Shown piece after piece: positions 7,640 through 15,315 of a DNA stretch of 64,000 bases. The position numbers and the translations under genes are program-made. This DNA is from an uncultured Acidimicrobiales bacterium (GTDB taxonomy: Bacteria > Actinomycetota > Acidimicrobiia > Acidimicrobiales > Aldehydirespiratoraceae). Location: the NCBI GenBank assembly GCA_958296055.1, contig CATQHS010000001.1, positions 351,917 through 415,916 on the forward strand, in the 5' to 3' direction. Below the pieces are notes generated by a model, which saw only the letters and a list, made by a program, of their open reading frames with translations, was not told the DNA's origin and did no database searches. How positions within the stretch are numbered: the first letter of the stretch is position 1; each line of letters starts with the position of its first letter.

Positions 7640-10365
7640 CGGCGGTCCCGTCCTCCGCCTCCCCGGCGCCGGCCGCCGTCGCCGCTGCCGCCGCCGCCGC
7701 GACGGCCCGAGGGCCGAGGCCCTAAGTCGCCGAAGGTCTCTTGGAGCTGGTTGTCGAAGTCCTCCTCGAACGAGGCCACCCGGCCGCCGCCCCGGTCCCG
7801 ACGGTCCCGGCCGCCGTCGCGGTCCCGATCGCCGTAGCGATCCCCCCGGTCACCGCGATCTCGGCCGCCGTCGCGGTCCCGACGGTCCCGGCCGCCATCC
7901 CGGCCACCGTCGCCGTAGCGATCCCGGCCGCCCCGGTCTCGGCCGCCGTCGCGGTCCCGATCCCGACGGTCCCGGCCGCCGTCGCCGTAGCGATCCCCCC
8001 GGTCACCGCGGTCCCGGCCGCCCCGGTCCCGGTCGCCGTAGCGATCCCCCCGGTCACCGCGGTCCCGGCCGCCCCGGTCCCGGTCGCCGTAGCGATCCCC
8101 CCGGTCACCGCGGTCCCGGCCGCCCCGGTCTCGGCCGCCGTCGCGGTCTCGGTCTCGGCCGCCGGGACGGGACTGGCGATCGCCGTCGCCCGCGCTCTCG
8201 TCGCCGGCCAGGATCAGCGAGATCTTGCCGTTGGGGTCGACGTCCTCGACCACCACCGACAGCTCGTCGCCCAGCTCGAGCACGTCCTCCACTCGGTCGA
8301 TGCGGCGGCCGCCGCCGAGCTTGGAGATGTGAACCAGGCCGTCGCGTCCGGGAAGGATGTTCACGAAGGCCCCGAACTTGGTGATGTTCACCACTCGGCC
8401 CTGGTAGGCGGTCCCCACATCGGCGGTGGGCGGGTCGAGGATGAGCTTGATCTGGCGCTCGGCCTCGGCCACCGCCCCGGCGTCGGTGGAGGCGATGGCC
8501 ACCACCCCCACCATGCCGTCGTCGTCGACGTTGATGTCGGCGCCGGTCTCGAGCTGGATGGCGTTGATCACCTTGCCCTTGGGGCCGATCACCTCGCCGA
8601 TCTTCTCCACCGGGATCTCGAAGCTCACGATCTTGGGGGCGGTGTCGCGCACCTCGGGCCGGGGCTCGGCGATGGCGGAGGCCATGACCTCCAGGATGGC
8701 CAGGCGGGCCGTGCGGGCCTGCTCGAGGGCCCCGGCCAGCACCGAGGCCGGGATGCCGGCGATCTTGGTGTCGAGTTGGAGGGCGGTGACGAAGTCGGCG
8801 GTGCCGGCCACCTTGAAGTCCATGTCGCCGAAGGCGTCCTCGGCGCCGAGGATGTCGGTGAGGGTGACGAAGCGGTCGCCGTCGCCGACCAGGCCCATGG
8901 CCACCCCGGCCACCGGGGCCTTGATCGGCACCCCGGCGTCCATCAGCGACAGGGTGGAGCCGCACACCGAGGCCATCGAACTGGACCCGTTGGAGGCCAT
9001 CACCTCCGACACGGTGCGCACCGTGTAGGGCCATTCCTCGAAGGTGGGCACCACCGGGAAGACGGCCCGCTCGGCCAGGGCGCCGTGGCCGATCTCGCGC
9101 CGCTTGGGGCCCCGCATGAACCCGGTCTCGCCGGTGCAGAACGGCGGGAAGTTGTAGTGGTGGAAGTAGCGCTTTTTCTCGGTGGGCGACAGGTCGTCGA
9201 TCATCATGTCGCTGCGGCCCAGCCCCAGGGTGGTGAAGTTGAGCACCTGGGTCTCGCCCCGCTCGAACAGGCCCGAGCCGTGGGCGGTGGGGATCACTCC
9301 CACCGCGCTGGTGACCGGGCGGAGCCGGTCGGCGGCCCGACCGTCGATGCGCACCCCCTCGGCGACGATGCGGCGCCGCACCTCCTCCTTGGCGACGGCC
9401 TTCACCGCCGCGGCGATCCGCTCGGCGGTCTCGGACTCGCTCCCGAACCGCTCAGCCAAGCCGGCGACCACCTCGGCGCTCAGGGCGGCCTCCGCCGCGG
9501 TGCGCTCGGTCTTGTCGGCGATCTGCTGGGTCTCGGCGATGCGGGACCCGGCCTCGGCCCGGACCGCCTCCAGCTCGTCGTCGGTGTAGTCGACGTGCAG
9601 GGGCGGGTCCATCTTGTCCACCGGCCCGAGGCGGTCCATGAGCTCGAGTTGGAGCTCGATCATCTCGGCGATCCAGGTCTTGGACGCCTCCAGCCCCTCG
9701 GCCAGCCGGGCCTCGTCCACCTTGGGGACGCCGTCCTGGTACAGGTTCCAGGTGTTGGAGGTTCCGCCCGCCTCGACCATCATCACGGCCACGTCGTCGC
9801 CGGCCTGGCGGCCCGCCACCACCATCTCGAAGGCCGATTCCCGGCCTTCGGCGTAGGTCGGGAACGGGATCCACTCGCCCTCGGCCGACCAGGCCATCCG
9901 GACCGCCCCGATGGGGCCGTCGAAGGGGACGGGCGAGATGCCCAGGGCCAGCGACGCGGCGTTGAGGGCCAGCACGTCGTAGGGGTGGTGCTGGTCGGCG
10001 CCCAGCACGGTGGCCACCACGTGGACCTCGTTGCGGAACCCCTTGGGGAAGGCGGGCCGCAGGGGGCGGTCCACCAGCCGGCAGGTCAGGACGGCCTGCT
10101 CGCCGGCCCGGGCTTCGCGCCTAAAGAACGAGCCGGGGATCCGCCCGGCCGCGTACATCCGCTCCTCCACGTCCACGGTGAGGGGGAAGAAGTCGGCGCC
10201 GGGCCGGGGGTTCTTGGACCCGGTGGCGGTCACCAGCACCACGGTGTCGCCCATTCGGGCCGTCACCGCCCCGCCGGCCAACCGGGCGTAGGTGCCGGTT
10301 TCGAAGGTGGCGTCCTTGCCGTCGGCTCGCGTGAACGCGCCGGTTACGGCTGTTGATTCGGTCAT
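7636..10365 (-). CDS. pnp: Polyribonucleotide nucleotidyltransferase with long Arg/Asp/Gly tail
   Basis: Phosphorolytic 3'-5' exoribonuclease. 909 aa, about 170-200 longer than a typical PNPase. Two RNase PH-type domains are present (the second with SDMMIDDLSPTEKKRYFHHY and VSEVMASNGSSSMA), then a KH domain (IGPKGKVINAIQ) and an S1 domain (GRVVNITKFGAFVNILPG). After residue ~735 the protein is almost only R, D, G and Y, including three perfect 17-residue units. Such tails in actinobacteria are disordered and may bind RNA or RNase J/E partners. ATG 10365 has AGGAG seven bases upstream. It follows rpsO. Confidence 0.96.
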   Translation of the reverse strand: MTESTAVTGAFTRADGKDATFETGTYARLAGGAVTARMGDTVVLVTATGSKNPRPGADFFPLTVDVEERMYAAGRIPGSFFRREARAGEQAVLTCRLVDRPLRPAFPKGFRNEVHVVATVLGADQHHPYDVLALNAASLALGISPVPFDGPIGAVRMAWSAEGEWIPFPTYAEGRESAFEMVVAGRQAGDDVAVMMVEAGGTSNTWNLYQDGVPKVDEARLAEGLEASKTWIAEMIELQLELMDRLGPVDKMDPPLHVDYTDDELEAVRAEAGSRIAETQQIADKTERTAAEAALSAEVVAGLAERFGSESETAERIAAAVKAVAKEEVRRRIVAEGVRIDGRAADRLRPVTSAVGVIPTAHGSGLFERGETQVLNFTTLGLGRSDMMIDDLSPTEKKRYFHHYNFPPFCTGETGFMRGPKRREIGHGALAERAVFPVVPTFEEWPYTVRTVSEVMASNGSSSMASVCGSTLSLMDAGVPIKAPVAGVAMGLVGDGDRFVTLTDILGAEDAFGDMDFKVAGTADFVTALQLDTKIAGIPASVLAGALEQARTARLAILEVMASAIAEPRPEVRDTAPKIVSFEIPVEKIGEVIGPKGKVINAIQLETGADINVDDDGMVGVVAIASTDAGAVAEAERQIKLILDPPTADVGTAYQGRVVNITKFGAFVNILPGRDGLVHISKLGGGRRIDRVEDVLELGDELSVVVEDVDPNGKISLILAGDESAGDGDRQSRPGGRDRDRDGGRDRGGRDRGDRGDRYGDRDRGGRDRGDRGDRYGDRDRGGRDRGDRGDRYGDGGRDRRDRDRDGGRDRGGRDRYGDGGRDGGRDRRDRDGGRDRGDRGDRYGDRDRDGGRDRRDRGGGRVASFEEDFDNQLQETFGDLGPRPSGRRGGGGSGDGGRRRGGGGRDRR
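7981..8133 (-). repeat. Three 51-bp tandem repeats inside the pnp tail
   Basis: Units begin at 7981, 8032 and 8083 and are nearly identical over 51 bp. Each encodes one RDRGDRGDRYGDRDRGG unit on the minus strand. They keep the frame, so copy-number change would lengthen or shorten the tail without breaking pnp. Weaker variants of the unit fill 7790-7980. Confidence 0.85.
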
Positions 10366-10380
10366 TGGGAAGTCTCCTGA

Positions 10381-10396
10381 GGGCCCGCGCGGGCCC
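10381..10396 (-). promoter_or_regulatory. Perfect palindrome in the pnp leader
   Basis: GGGCCCGCGCGGGCCC is a perfect 16-bp palindrome 15 bp upstream of the pnp start. PNPase is known in other bacteria to control its own leader after hairpin cleavage. This hairpin could play that part or act as a partial terminator of rpsO transcription. Nothing else recognisable is in 10397-10556. Confidence 0.45.
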
Positions 10397-10556
10397 GTAT
10401 CGGGGCCCGACCCCGCCAGTTCCCAGTCGTATCGGTCCCGCCGGTTTCACGGGGCGAGGCCGATGCGACTAGCACCGGTGCGGTCGGGCTCCTTGAGGGT
10501 GTTGCTGGGATTCGTCGCCGGCGTTCGGCCGGAGGGCTTCTAGCCCTGCGCCCCGC

Positions 10557-10838
10557 TCAGCGCCGCAGACCGAGGTGGGTGATCACGGCCCGGTAGCGCT
10601 CGACGTCGTTGTCTTTGACGTAATCGAGCAGCCGCCGCCGCCGCCCGACCAGCATCAGCAGGCCTCTCCGGCTGTGGTGGTCCTTCTTGTGGACCCTCAG
10701 GTGCTCGGTGAGATGGTTGATGCGGTCTGACATCAAGGCGATCTGGACCTCGGGGGAACCGGTGTCCTGGGAGTCGAGATAGAAGGCTTCGGTGACCGAA
10801 GCGATGGTCTCGGCCTTGGCGGGGAGGTTGGCGGGCAT
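10557..10838 (-). CDS. rpsO: 30S ribosomal protein S15
   Basis: Small-subunit protein that binds the central domain of 16S rRNA. 93 aa, close to the usual 89. Family signatures are intact: [33 protein letters not shown] and [16 protein letters not shown] (given here as consecutive parts of the motif). It is directly upstream of pnp on the same strand, the standard bacterial order. Confidence 0.97.
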   Translation of the reverse strand: MPANLPAKAETIASVTEAFYLDSQDTGSPEVQIALMSDRINHLTEHLRVHKKDHHSRRGLLMLVGRRRRLLDYVKDNDVERYRAVITHLGLRR

Positions 10839-10888
10839 GATTCCTCGGTCGAGCGGGTGCTCAGTGGAACGGCTGAAGGCTACCAGCG

Positions 10889-10974
10889 CCCGCGGTCGCC
10901 TCCTCCCCCTCGGTCGCCGCGCCTCGCCTGCGCCTCGCTCCTGGGCGCCGCGGTCGCCTCCTCCCCCTCGGTCG
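10889..10974. repeat. 26-bp direct repeat upstream of rpsO
   Basis: A cytosine-rich unit (beginning CGCGGTCGCCTCC) occurs at 10889-10914 and again at 10948-10973, separated by 33 bp that ends in the same GCGC context. It fills most of the gap between rpsO and the DUF4333 gene. No terminator-like T run is present. Confidence 0.6.
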
Positions 10975-10976
10975 GG

Positions 10977-11507
10977 TCAGCCGGAGGGGCGGCCCAGGCT
11001 CAGCTTCCAGTCGCCGGTCTCGGAGGTGACGGTGATCACGAAGGGGTGGGGGTGCCCGGCCTTGTCGTAGGCGTGGCAGACCAGGGTGGCGTCGGGGACG
11101 CTCACCAGCACCGGGTCGGGGCCGCAGTCCACCGCGGTGGGGCCCAGGTCGGCGGACAGCCGGTCTGCGGCCGCCTCCTCTAGGCCGGCCACGTCCACTA
11201 AGAAGGCGTCGGCGGACACGTCCACCCATTGGCCTGAGATCCGGGCCTCCACCGCCACCGGGACCCCGCCCACCACGGCCTCGCAGGCCAAGGCGACGGT
11301 CGGCGGCGGGCCGTCGGCGGCGGGCGGCGGATCGAACTCGGGGCAGCTCACCGCCACCCCGTCGGGGTCGTCGGGGACCAGGGCCTCGGCCACGGCCTCC
11401 TCCAGGCCGGTTCCGTACCGGGGGGCCGGCTGGCCCCCGCCGCAGGCCGCCGCCACGGCCACCGCGGCGACCGCGGCGGCAACGACCGCGGCCGGGCCTC
11501 GGGTCAC
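10977..11507 (-). CDS. Lipoprotein with two DUF4333-like domains
   Basis: 176 aa from GTG 11507, chosen because it gives a proper signal peptide (AAVVAAAVAAVAVAAAC) with the lipobox Cys at about residue 22. Two repeats of the pattern V-x-C-P/G ... L-x-C follow (VAVSCPEFD ... VALACEAV, and TAVDCGPDPV ... TLVCHAY), typical of the actinobacterial DUF4333 fold, ending in TVTSETGDWKLSL. It is an outer-face protein of unknown function. An ATG at 11597 would add a non-signal-like extension. Confidence 0.75.
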   Translation of the reverse strand: MTRGPAAVVAAAVAAVAVAAACGGGQPAPRYGTGLEEAVAEALVPDDPDGVAVSCPEFDPPPAADGPPPTVALACEAVVGGVPVAVEARISGQWVDVSADAFLVDVAGLEEAAADRLSADLGPTAVDCGPDPVLVSVPDATLVCHAYDKAGHPHPFVITVTSETGDWKLSLGRPSG

Positions 11508-11615
11508 CAGGCCGATACCGGGCTCAGGCCTCAGCCGCCACGGCCGCCACGGCCTCTTCGGCCTCTGCGAATGCCCCAATCGCGTGTCAACGACCACCGG
11601 GATGGCTTGCCGGGC

Positions 11616-12806
11616 TCAGACCTCGGCCGCCACGGCCTCTTCGAAGGCGGCGCCCTGCTCGATCATGGCCCGGTAGCGCATCACATGGCGGGGCCGGTTG
11701 AACCCGAGCGCCCCCACCAACCGGCCGCCGCGGCCGTAGAGGGCGGCGAACCGGCGCTCGGCGACCGACCCGGTCACCACCTTCACCTCATCGTCGGGGC
11801 GGACATGGCCGGCGAGCTGGATCTTGCGGTCGTACTGGTCGCTCCAGAACCACGGGACCGGCTCGTAGGGATCGTCGGCGCCGAGCAGGGCCCGGGCGGA
11901 GTGGGCGCCCTGGGCGGCGGCGTTGTCCCAATGCTCGACCCGCATGGAGTAGCCGAACCGGCGGTTGGGCCAGCGGGCCACATCGCCGGCCGCGGCCACC
12001 CCCGGGGCGGCTAGGCCGGCGGCGTCGCACACCACGCCGTTGTCGAGGGCGAGACCCGAGCCCTCTAGCCACTCGGTGTTGGGGACCACCCCGATGCCGA
12101 CCACCACCACGGAGGCGTCGATGGCCGAGCCGTCGGTGAGGCGGACCCGCTCCACCCGGCCGGCGCCGTCGAAGCCCTCCACCCCGACGCCGGTGCGCAG
12201 GTCGATCCCGTGGTCGCGGTGCACGGCCGCGCACACTTCTCCCATCTCGGGGCCCAGCACCCGGCTCAGCGGGGCGTCCAGGGCTTCGACCATGGCCACG
12301 TCCAGGCCCCGGGTGCGGGCGGTGGCCGCCACCTCGGCCCCGATGAACCCGGCCCCCACCACCACCACCCGGTCGGGGGCGGCATCGAAGTCGGCCCGCA
12401 GCGCCAGGCAGTCGTCCAGGGAGCGCAGCACGTGGACCCCCTCTCGGGGTGGGCCGAGGGTCCGGCACCGGGCCCCGGTGGCGATCAGCACGGCGTCCAC
12501 TTCCAGGGTCTCGCCGCCGGCCAGCCGCAGGGTGCGATCGGCCAGGTCGAACCCGGTGGCCCGGGCGCCGAGGCGCAGGTCCAGATCGAGGTCGGCCAGC
12601 TTGTCGGATGGGGTGAGGGCGATCCGGTCGGGCGCCCAGTTCCCGGCCAGGACCTGCTTGGACAGGGGCGGACGGTCGTAGGGCTCGTGGAGTTCGTCGC
12701 CGATCAGGGCGACCGGGCCGTCGAAGCCGTCGCGGCGCAGCGTCTCGGCCGCCCGCAGGCCGGCCAGGGAGGCCCCGACGATGGTGACCGACGAAGGGGC
12801 GCTCAC
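11616..12806 (-). CDS. FAD-dependent ferredoxin reductase (rubredoxin/ferredoxin-NAD reductase type)
   Basis: 396-aa flavoprotein of the BphA4/camA-like pyridine nucleotide-disulphide family. It has an N-terminal FAD motif (VTIVGASLAGLRAAETLRRDGF), the substrate loop PYDRPPLSKQ, a second dinucleotide motif (RVVVVGAGFIGAEVAATAR) and a C-terminal reductase domain (PWFWSDQYDRKIQLAG). It moves electrons from NAD(P)H to a small ferredoxin, here very probably the one encoded 73 bp upstream, for a P450 or oxygenase. GTG 12806 was chosen because the longer form adds low-complexity sequence. Confidence 0.9.
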   Translation of the reverse strand: MSAPSSVTIVGASLAGLRAAETLRRDGFDGPVALIGDELHEPYDRPPLSKQVLAGNWAPDRIALTPSDKLADLDLDLRLGARATGFDLADRTLRLAGGETLEVDAVLIATGARCRTLGPPREGVHVLRSLDDCLALRADFDAAPDRVVVVGAGFIGAEVAATARTRGLDVAMVEALDAPLSRVLGPEMGEVCAAVHRDHGIDLRTGVGVEGFDGAGRVERVRLTDGSAIDASVVVVGIGVVPNTEWLEGSGLALDNGVVCDAAGLAAPGVAAAGDVARWPNRRFGYSMRVEHWDNAAAQGAHSARALLGADDPYEPVPWFWSDQYDRKIQLAGHVRPDDEVKVVTGSVAERRFAALYGRGGRLVGALGFNRPRHVMRYRAMIEQGAAFEEAVAAEV

Positions 12807-12879
12807 TGTTCGAGGTTCGGTCGCAAGTTCGGCAGCGGGGCGGCGGCGGGCCGAGGCCAGCGGCGGGGCCGGCTCGCCG

Positions 12880-13074
12880 TCAGTCGTCGGCGATGGAGAT
12901 GGCCTGCTTGGGGCAGCGCTGGACGCATTCCTCCACCCGCTCCCGGTCGGCCTCGCCGGGGGTCTCGTTGAGGATGTAGAGGAAGTCGTCGTCACGCACC
13001 TCGAAGATGTCGGGCGCTATCTGCATGCAGACGGCGTTGCTCTCGCAAAGGTCGAAGTCAACGACGATGCGCAT
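12880..13074 (-). CDS. Small [3Fe-4S]-type ferredoxin
   Basis: 64 aa, the usual size for actinobacterial ferredoxins that serve cytochromes P450. Cluster ligands are visible as CESNAVC and CVQRCPKQAI, with the characteristic APDIFEV stretch between. ATG 13074 is favoured because MRIVVDFDLCE is the family N terminus. It lies directly upstream of the matching reductase gene, so the two form an electron-transfer pair. No P450 is present in the window. Confidence 0.9.
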   Translation of the reverse strand: MRIVVDFDLCESNAVCMQIAPDIFEVRDDDFLYILNETPGEADRERVEECVQRCPKQAISIADD

Positions 13075-13272
13075 CGGCTCTCCTCCGTTATTTCGGGCCG
13101 GGCGTTCCGGCCGCACCATAGCCGTTGCCAGCCGGTGGCCGGATCAGCCCCAGCCTCCGGCCCGCGGTGAGACGGCGGCGGTCTGGAGTCAGCCCAGCCT
13201 CCGGCCCGCGGGCGAGGCGGCAGCCCGGAGTCAGCCCAGCCTCCGGCCCGCGGGCGAGGTGGCGGCCCGGGG

Positions 13273-13647
13273 TCAGGCGAGCAGGGTCTCGATGCGCTCT
13301 TTGGCCCGGGCGTCGCCTAGGGGCCGGCCGATGATGGACCGGCCGCCCCGCACCAGCACCGGGCGCTGCATGAGCTTGGGATGCTGCACCAACACCGCCA
13401 CCACCGCGTCGGGGTTGCCGACGTAGTCGGCGGCGTCCAGCCCCAGCTTGGCGAAGTGGGAGTCCTTGCGGACCAGGTTCTCCACCGGGTCCTCCAGCCC
13501 GGCTGCGATGGCCCGCAGTGTCGCCTCGTCGGGCGGGTTCTTCAGGTAGCGGACCTCTTCGAAGTCGGCCCCCATCGCCACGGCGACCGCCACGGCGTTC
13601 TTGGAGGAGTTTCAATTCTGGTTGTGGTAGATGGTCACCTCGGCCAT
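13273..13647 (-). CDS. arsC: ArsC/Spx-family reductase with UGA at the catalytic Cys (predicted Sec12)
   Basis: Translation from ATG 13647 reads MAEVTIYHNQN, then UGA (13614-13612), then NSSKNAVAVAVAMGADF and on, in the same frame, through LKNPPDEATL and VRGGRSIIGRP to the end. Total 124 aa, a normal ArsC length. The family active site is HNPxCSxSRxAL, so the UGA falls exactly on the nucleophilic Cys. A GGAGGCGCG ribosome site precedes the ATG, showing that the start is real. A hairpin with a GGUC loop follows the UGA. ArsC reduces arsenate using glutaredoxin/glutathione or related thiols; some family members are Spx/YffB-like, so the substrate is not certain. It lies 38 bp after the acyl-CoA ligase gene. 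Confidence 0.85.
13576..13597 (-). promoter_or_regulatory. Putative bacterial SECIS element of the arsC-like gene
   Basis: On the minus strand CGCCGTGGC (13597-13589), loop GGTC (13588-13585) and GCCGTGGCG (13584-13576) form a 9-bp stem with two internal G-U pairs. The loop begins 23 nt after the UGA. The GGUC loop is the same as the core of the SelB-binding loop in E. coli formate dehydrogenase mRNAs. This is strong support for Sec insertion. Confidence 0.8.
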
Positions 13648-13685
13648 CGCGCCTCCTTCTGGTCGCGGCTCACCCTGGTCGCGGC

Positions 13686-15272
13686 TCACCGTCCGGGCGG
13701 GGGCCAGGGCTCGTTCTCGTAGCGGGCCCGCAGCTCGTGCTTGAGTATCTTCAAGGTGGCGTTGCGGGGCAGCGGGCCGGGGTGGATTTCGAGCTGCTCG
13801 GGGGTCTTCTGGCGCATCAGCCCGGCGGCCTCGCAGGCCGCGGCCATCTCGGCGAAGGTCAGCGCCGCCTGGCCGGCCGCGGTCTCCACCACCGCGCACA
13901 CCCGCTCGCCCCGCTCGGGGTCGGGCAGGCCGATCACCGCGGCGGCCTCCACCTTGGGGTGGGCGTACAGGACGTCTTCGATCTCCCGGGCCGAGACGTT
14001 CTCGCCCTTGCGGATGATCACGTCCTTGACCCGGCCGGTGAGCTTCACGTGGCCGTCGGCCCGCCGCTCGGCCAGGTCGCCGGTGCGGAACCGGCCCGCT
14101 TCGTCGAAAGCCTCGGCGTCGAGGGCCGGATCGGTGTAGCCCTTGAACAGCATCGGTCCCCTCACCCGCACCTCGCCGACCTCGCCGACGGCAACCTCGG
14201 CGTCGTCGGGGCCGACGATGGACACCTCGCAGCCGACGACGGGGGCGCCGTCGGTGTGGGCGAGCTGCTCGTCGGTGTCGTGGGGGGAGCCCTGGCTGAT
14301 CATGGGGCACTCGGTCATGCCGTAGCCGTGTACCACCGGCACCCCCATCTGCTCTTTCACCTCGTAGTAGATCTCGGGCGGCTTGGGCGCCCCTCCCCCC
14401 GACAGCAGCCGCAGGGCGGGCATGGCGGGGCCCTCGGCCTTGGCCTCTTCGGCCAGGAACATCTGGTAGAAGGCGGTGGACCCGCCGGCCATGGTCACGC
14501 CGTGGCGGCTGAAGGCGGCCACCGCGGCGGCCGGGGCGAATCGCTCCACCAGCACGGCCGGGAACCCGCTGGCCAGCATGGTGACCATGTAGTCGGGGCC
14601 GCCGATGTGGGCGTAGGGGAAGGCGATGGAGCCCACGTCGTCGGCGCTCATGTCCAGGGCCGCGGCCAGCCCGACGCCGCCCGCGATCAGGGTCTGGTCG
14701 GTGTGCTTGACGCCCTTGGGGTCGGCGGTGGTGCCCGACGTGTAGTACAGCCACCGGATCGGGGCCTCTTCGCCAGCGGCGGCGTCGGGGGGTCGGGGCG
14801 GGGGCGGCAGGGCGGCCGGGTCGCCCTCGGGCAGGGCGTCGTAGCCGATCAGGGTGGCGGGCGGATCGTCCAGGCTGGCGGAGATCTCGTCGATCATGGC
14901 CCCGTAGTCGAAGCCGCCCCAGGTCCCGGGGTGGATCACCAGCCGGGCCCCGGTCTGGGCGAGGCAGAAGCCGACCTCGCGGTGGCGGTAGATGTGGATG
15001 ATCGGGTTCTGCACCGCGCCGAGCCGGCTCAGGGCGAAGCTGGCCACCACGGTCTCGATGCGGGTGGGGAGGACCCAGGTGACCGGGACGCCTTCCCCCA
15101 CCCCCAGCTCACACAGGCCGGCGGCCGTCCGCTCGGCTTGCGCCGCGAACTGGGCGAAGGTGAGGCTGCGGCCGGCGTCGTCGATGAGCATGGGCCGGTC
15201 GCCGCTGGCCTCCACCCGCCGCTGGAGCAGCTCCCAGAGGGTGCGGGCGTCGAGAATGGGTTCTGCGGTCAT
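13686..15272 (-). CDS. Acyl-CoA synthetase (AMP-forming), class I adenylate-forming enzyme
   Basis: 528 aa. Activates a carboxylic acid to acyl-AMP and then acyl-CoA. Motifs visible: RWLYYTSGTTADPKGVKHT (P-loop A3), VVHGYGMTECP (A5), RTGDLAERRADGHVKLTGR (A7/A8 hinge) and PLPRNATLKILKHELR with the catalytic Lys near the C terminus. Closest in style to cyclohexanecarboxylate/long-chain fatty acid ligases; the substrate cannot be read from the sequence. It precedes the arsC-like gene on the same strand. Confidence 0.9.
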   Translation of the reverse strand: MTAEPILDARTLWELLQRRVEASGDRPMLIDDAGRSLTFAQFAAQAERTAAGLCELGVGEGVPVTWVLPTRIETVVASFALSRLGAVQNPIIHIYRHREVGFCLAQTGARLVIHPGTWGGFDYGAMIDEISASLDDPPATLIGYDALPEGDPAALPPPPRPPDAAAGEEAPIRWLYYTSGTTADPKGVKHTDQTLIAGGVGLAAALDMSADDVGSIAFPYAHIGGPDYMVTMLASGFPAVLVERFAPAAAVAAFSRHGVTMAGGSTAFYQMFLAEEAKAEGPAMPALRLLSGGGAPKPPEIYYEVKEQMGVPVVHGYGMTECPMISQGSPHDTDEQLAHTDGAPVVGCEVSIVGPDDAEVAVGEVGEVRVRGPMLFKGYTDPALDAEAFDEAGRFRTGDLAERRADGHVKLTGRVKDVIIRKGENVSAREIEDVLYAHPKVEAAAVIGLPDPERGERVCAVVETAAGQAALTFAEMAAACEAAGLMRQKTPEQLEIHPGPLPRNATLKILKHELRARYENEPWPPPGR

Positions 15273-15315
15273 GTCTCTCGAGCCTCGTGGGTTGCGGTCC
15301 GCTTGTTCTGATTTT

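Noticed and set aside
7981..8133. 51-bp repeats as CRISPR or intergenic satellite
   Set aside because: They are in-frame coding repeats of the pnp tail with no spacers.
7741..10356. 871-codon open frame on the strand opposite pnp
   Set aside because: It mirrors pnp codon by codon because of high GC, has Val/Ala/Gly/His-biased composition and no family motif.
13273..13593. Starting the ArsC-like protein at the internal ATG 13593
   Set aside because: That version lacks the first beta strand and the active-site position, and has no ribosome site; the real start with a GGAGG-type site is at 13647.
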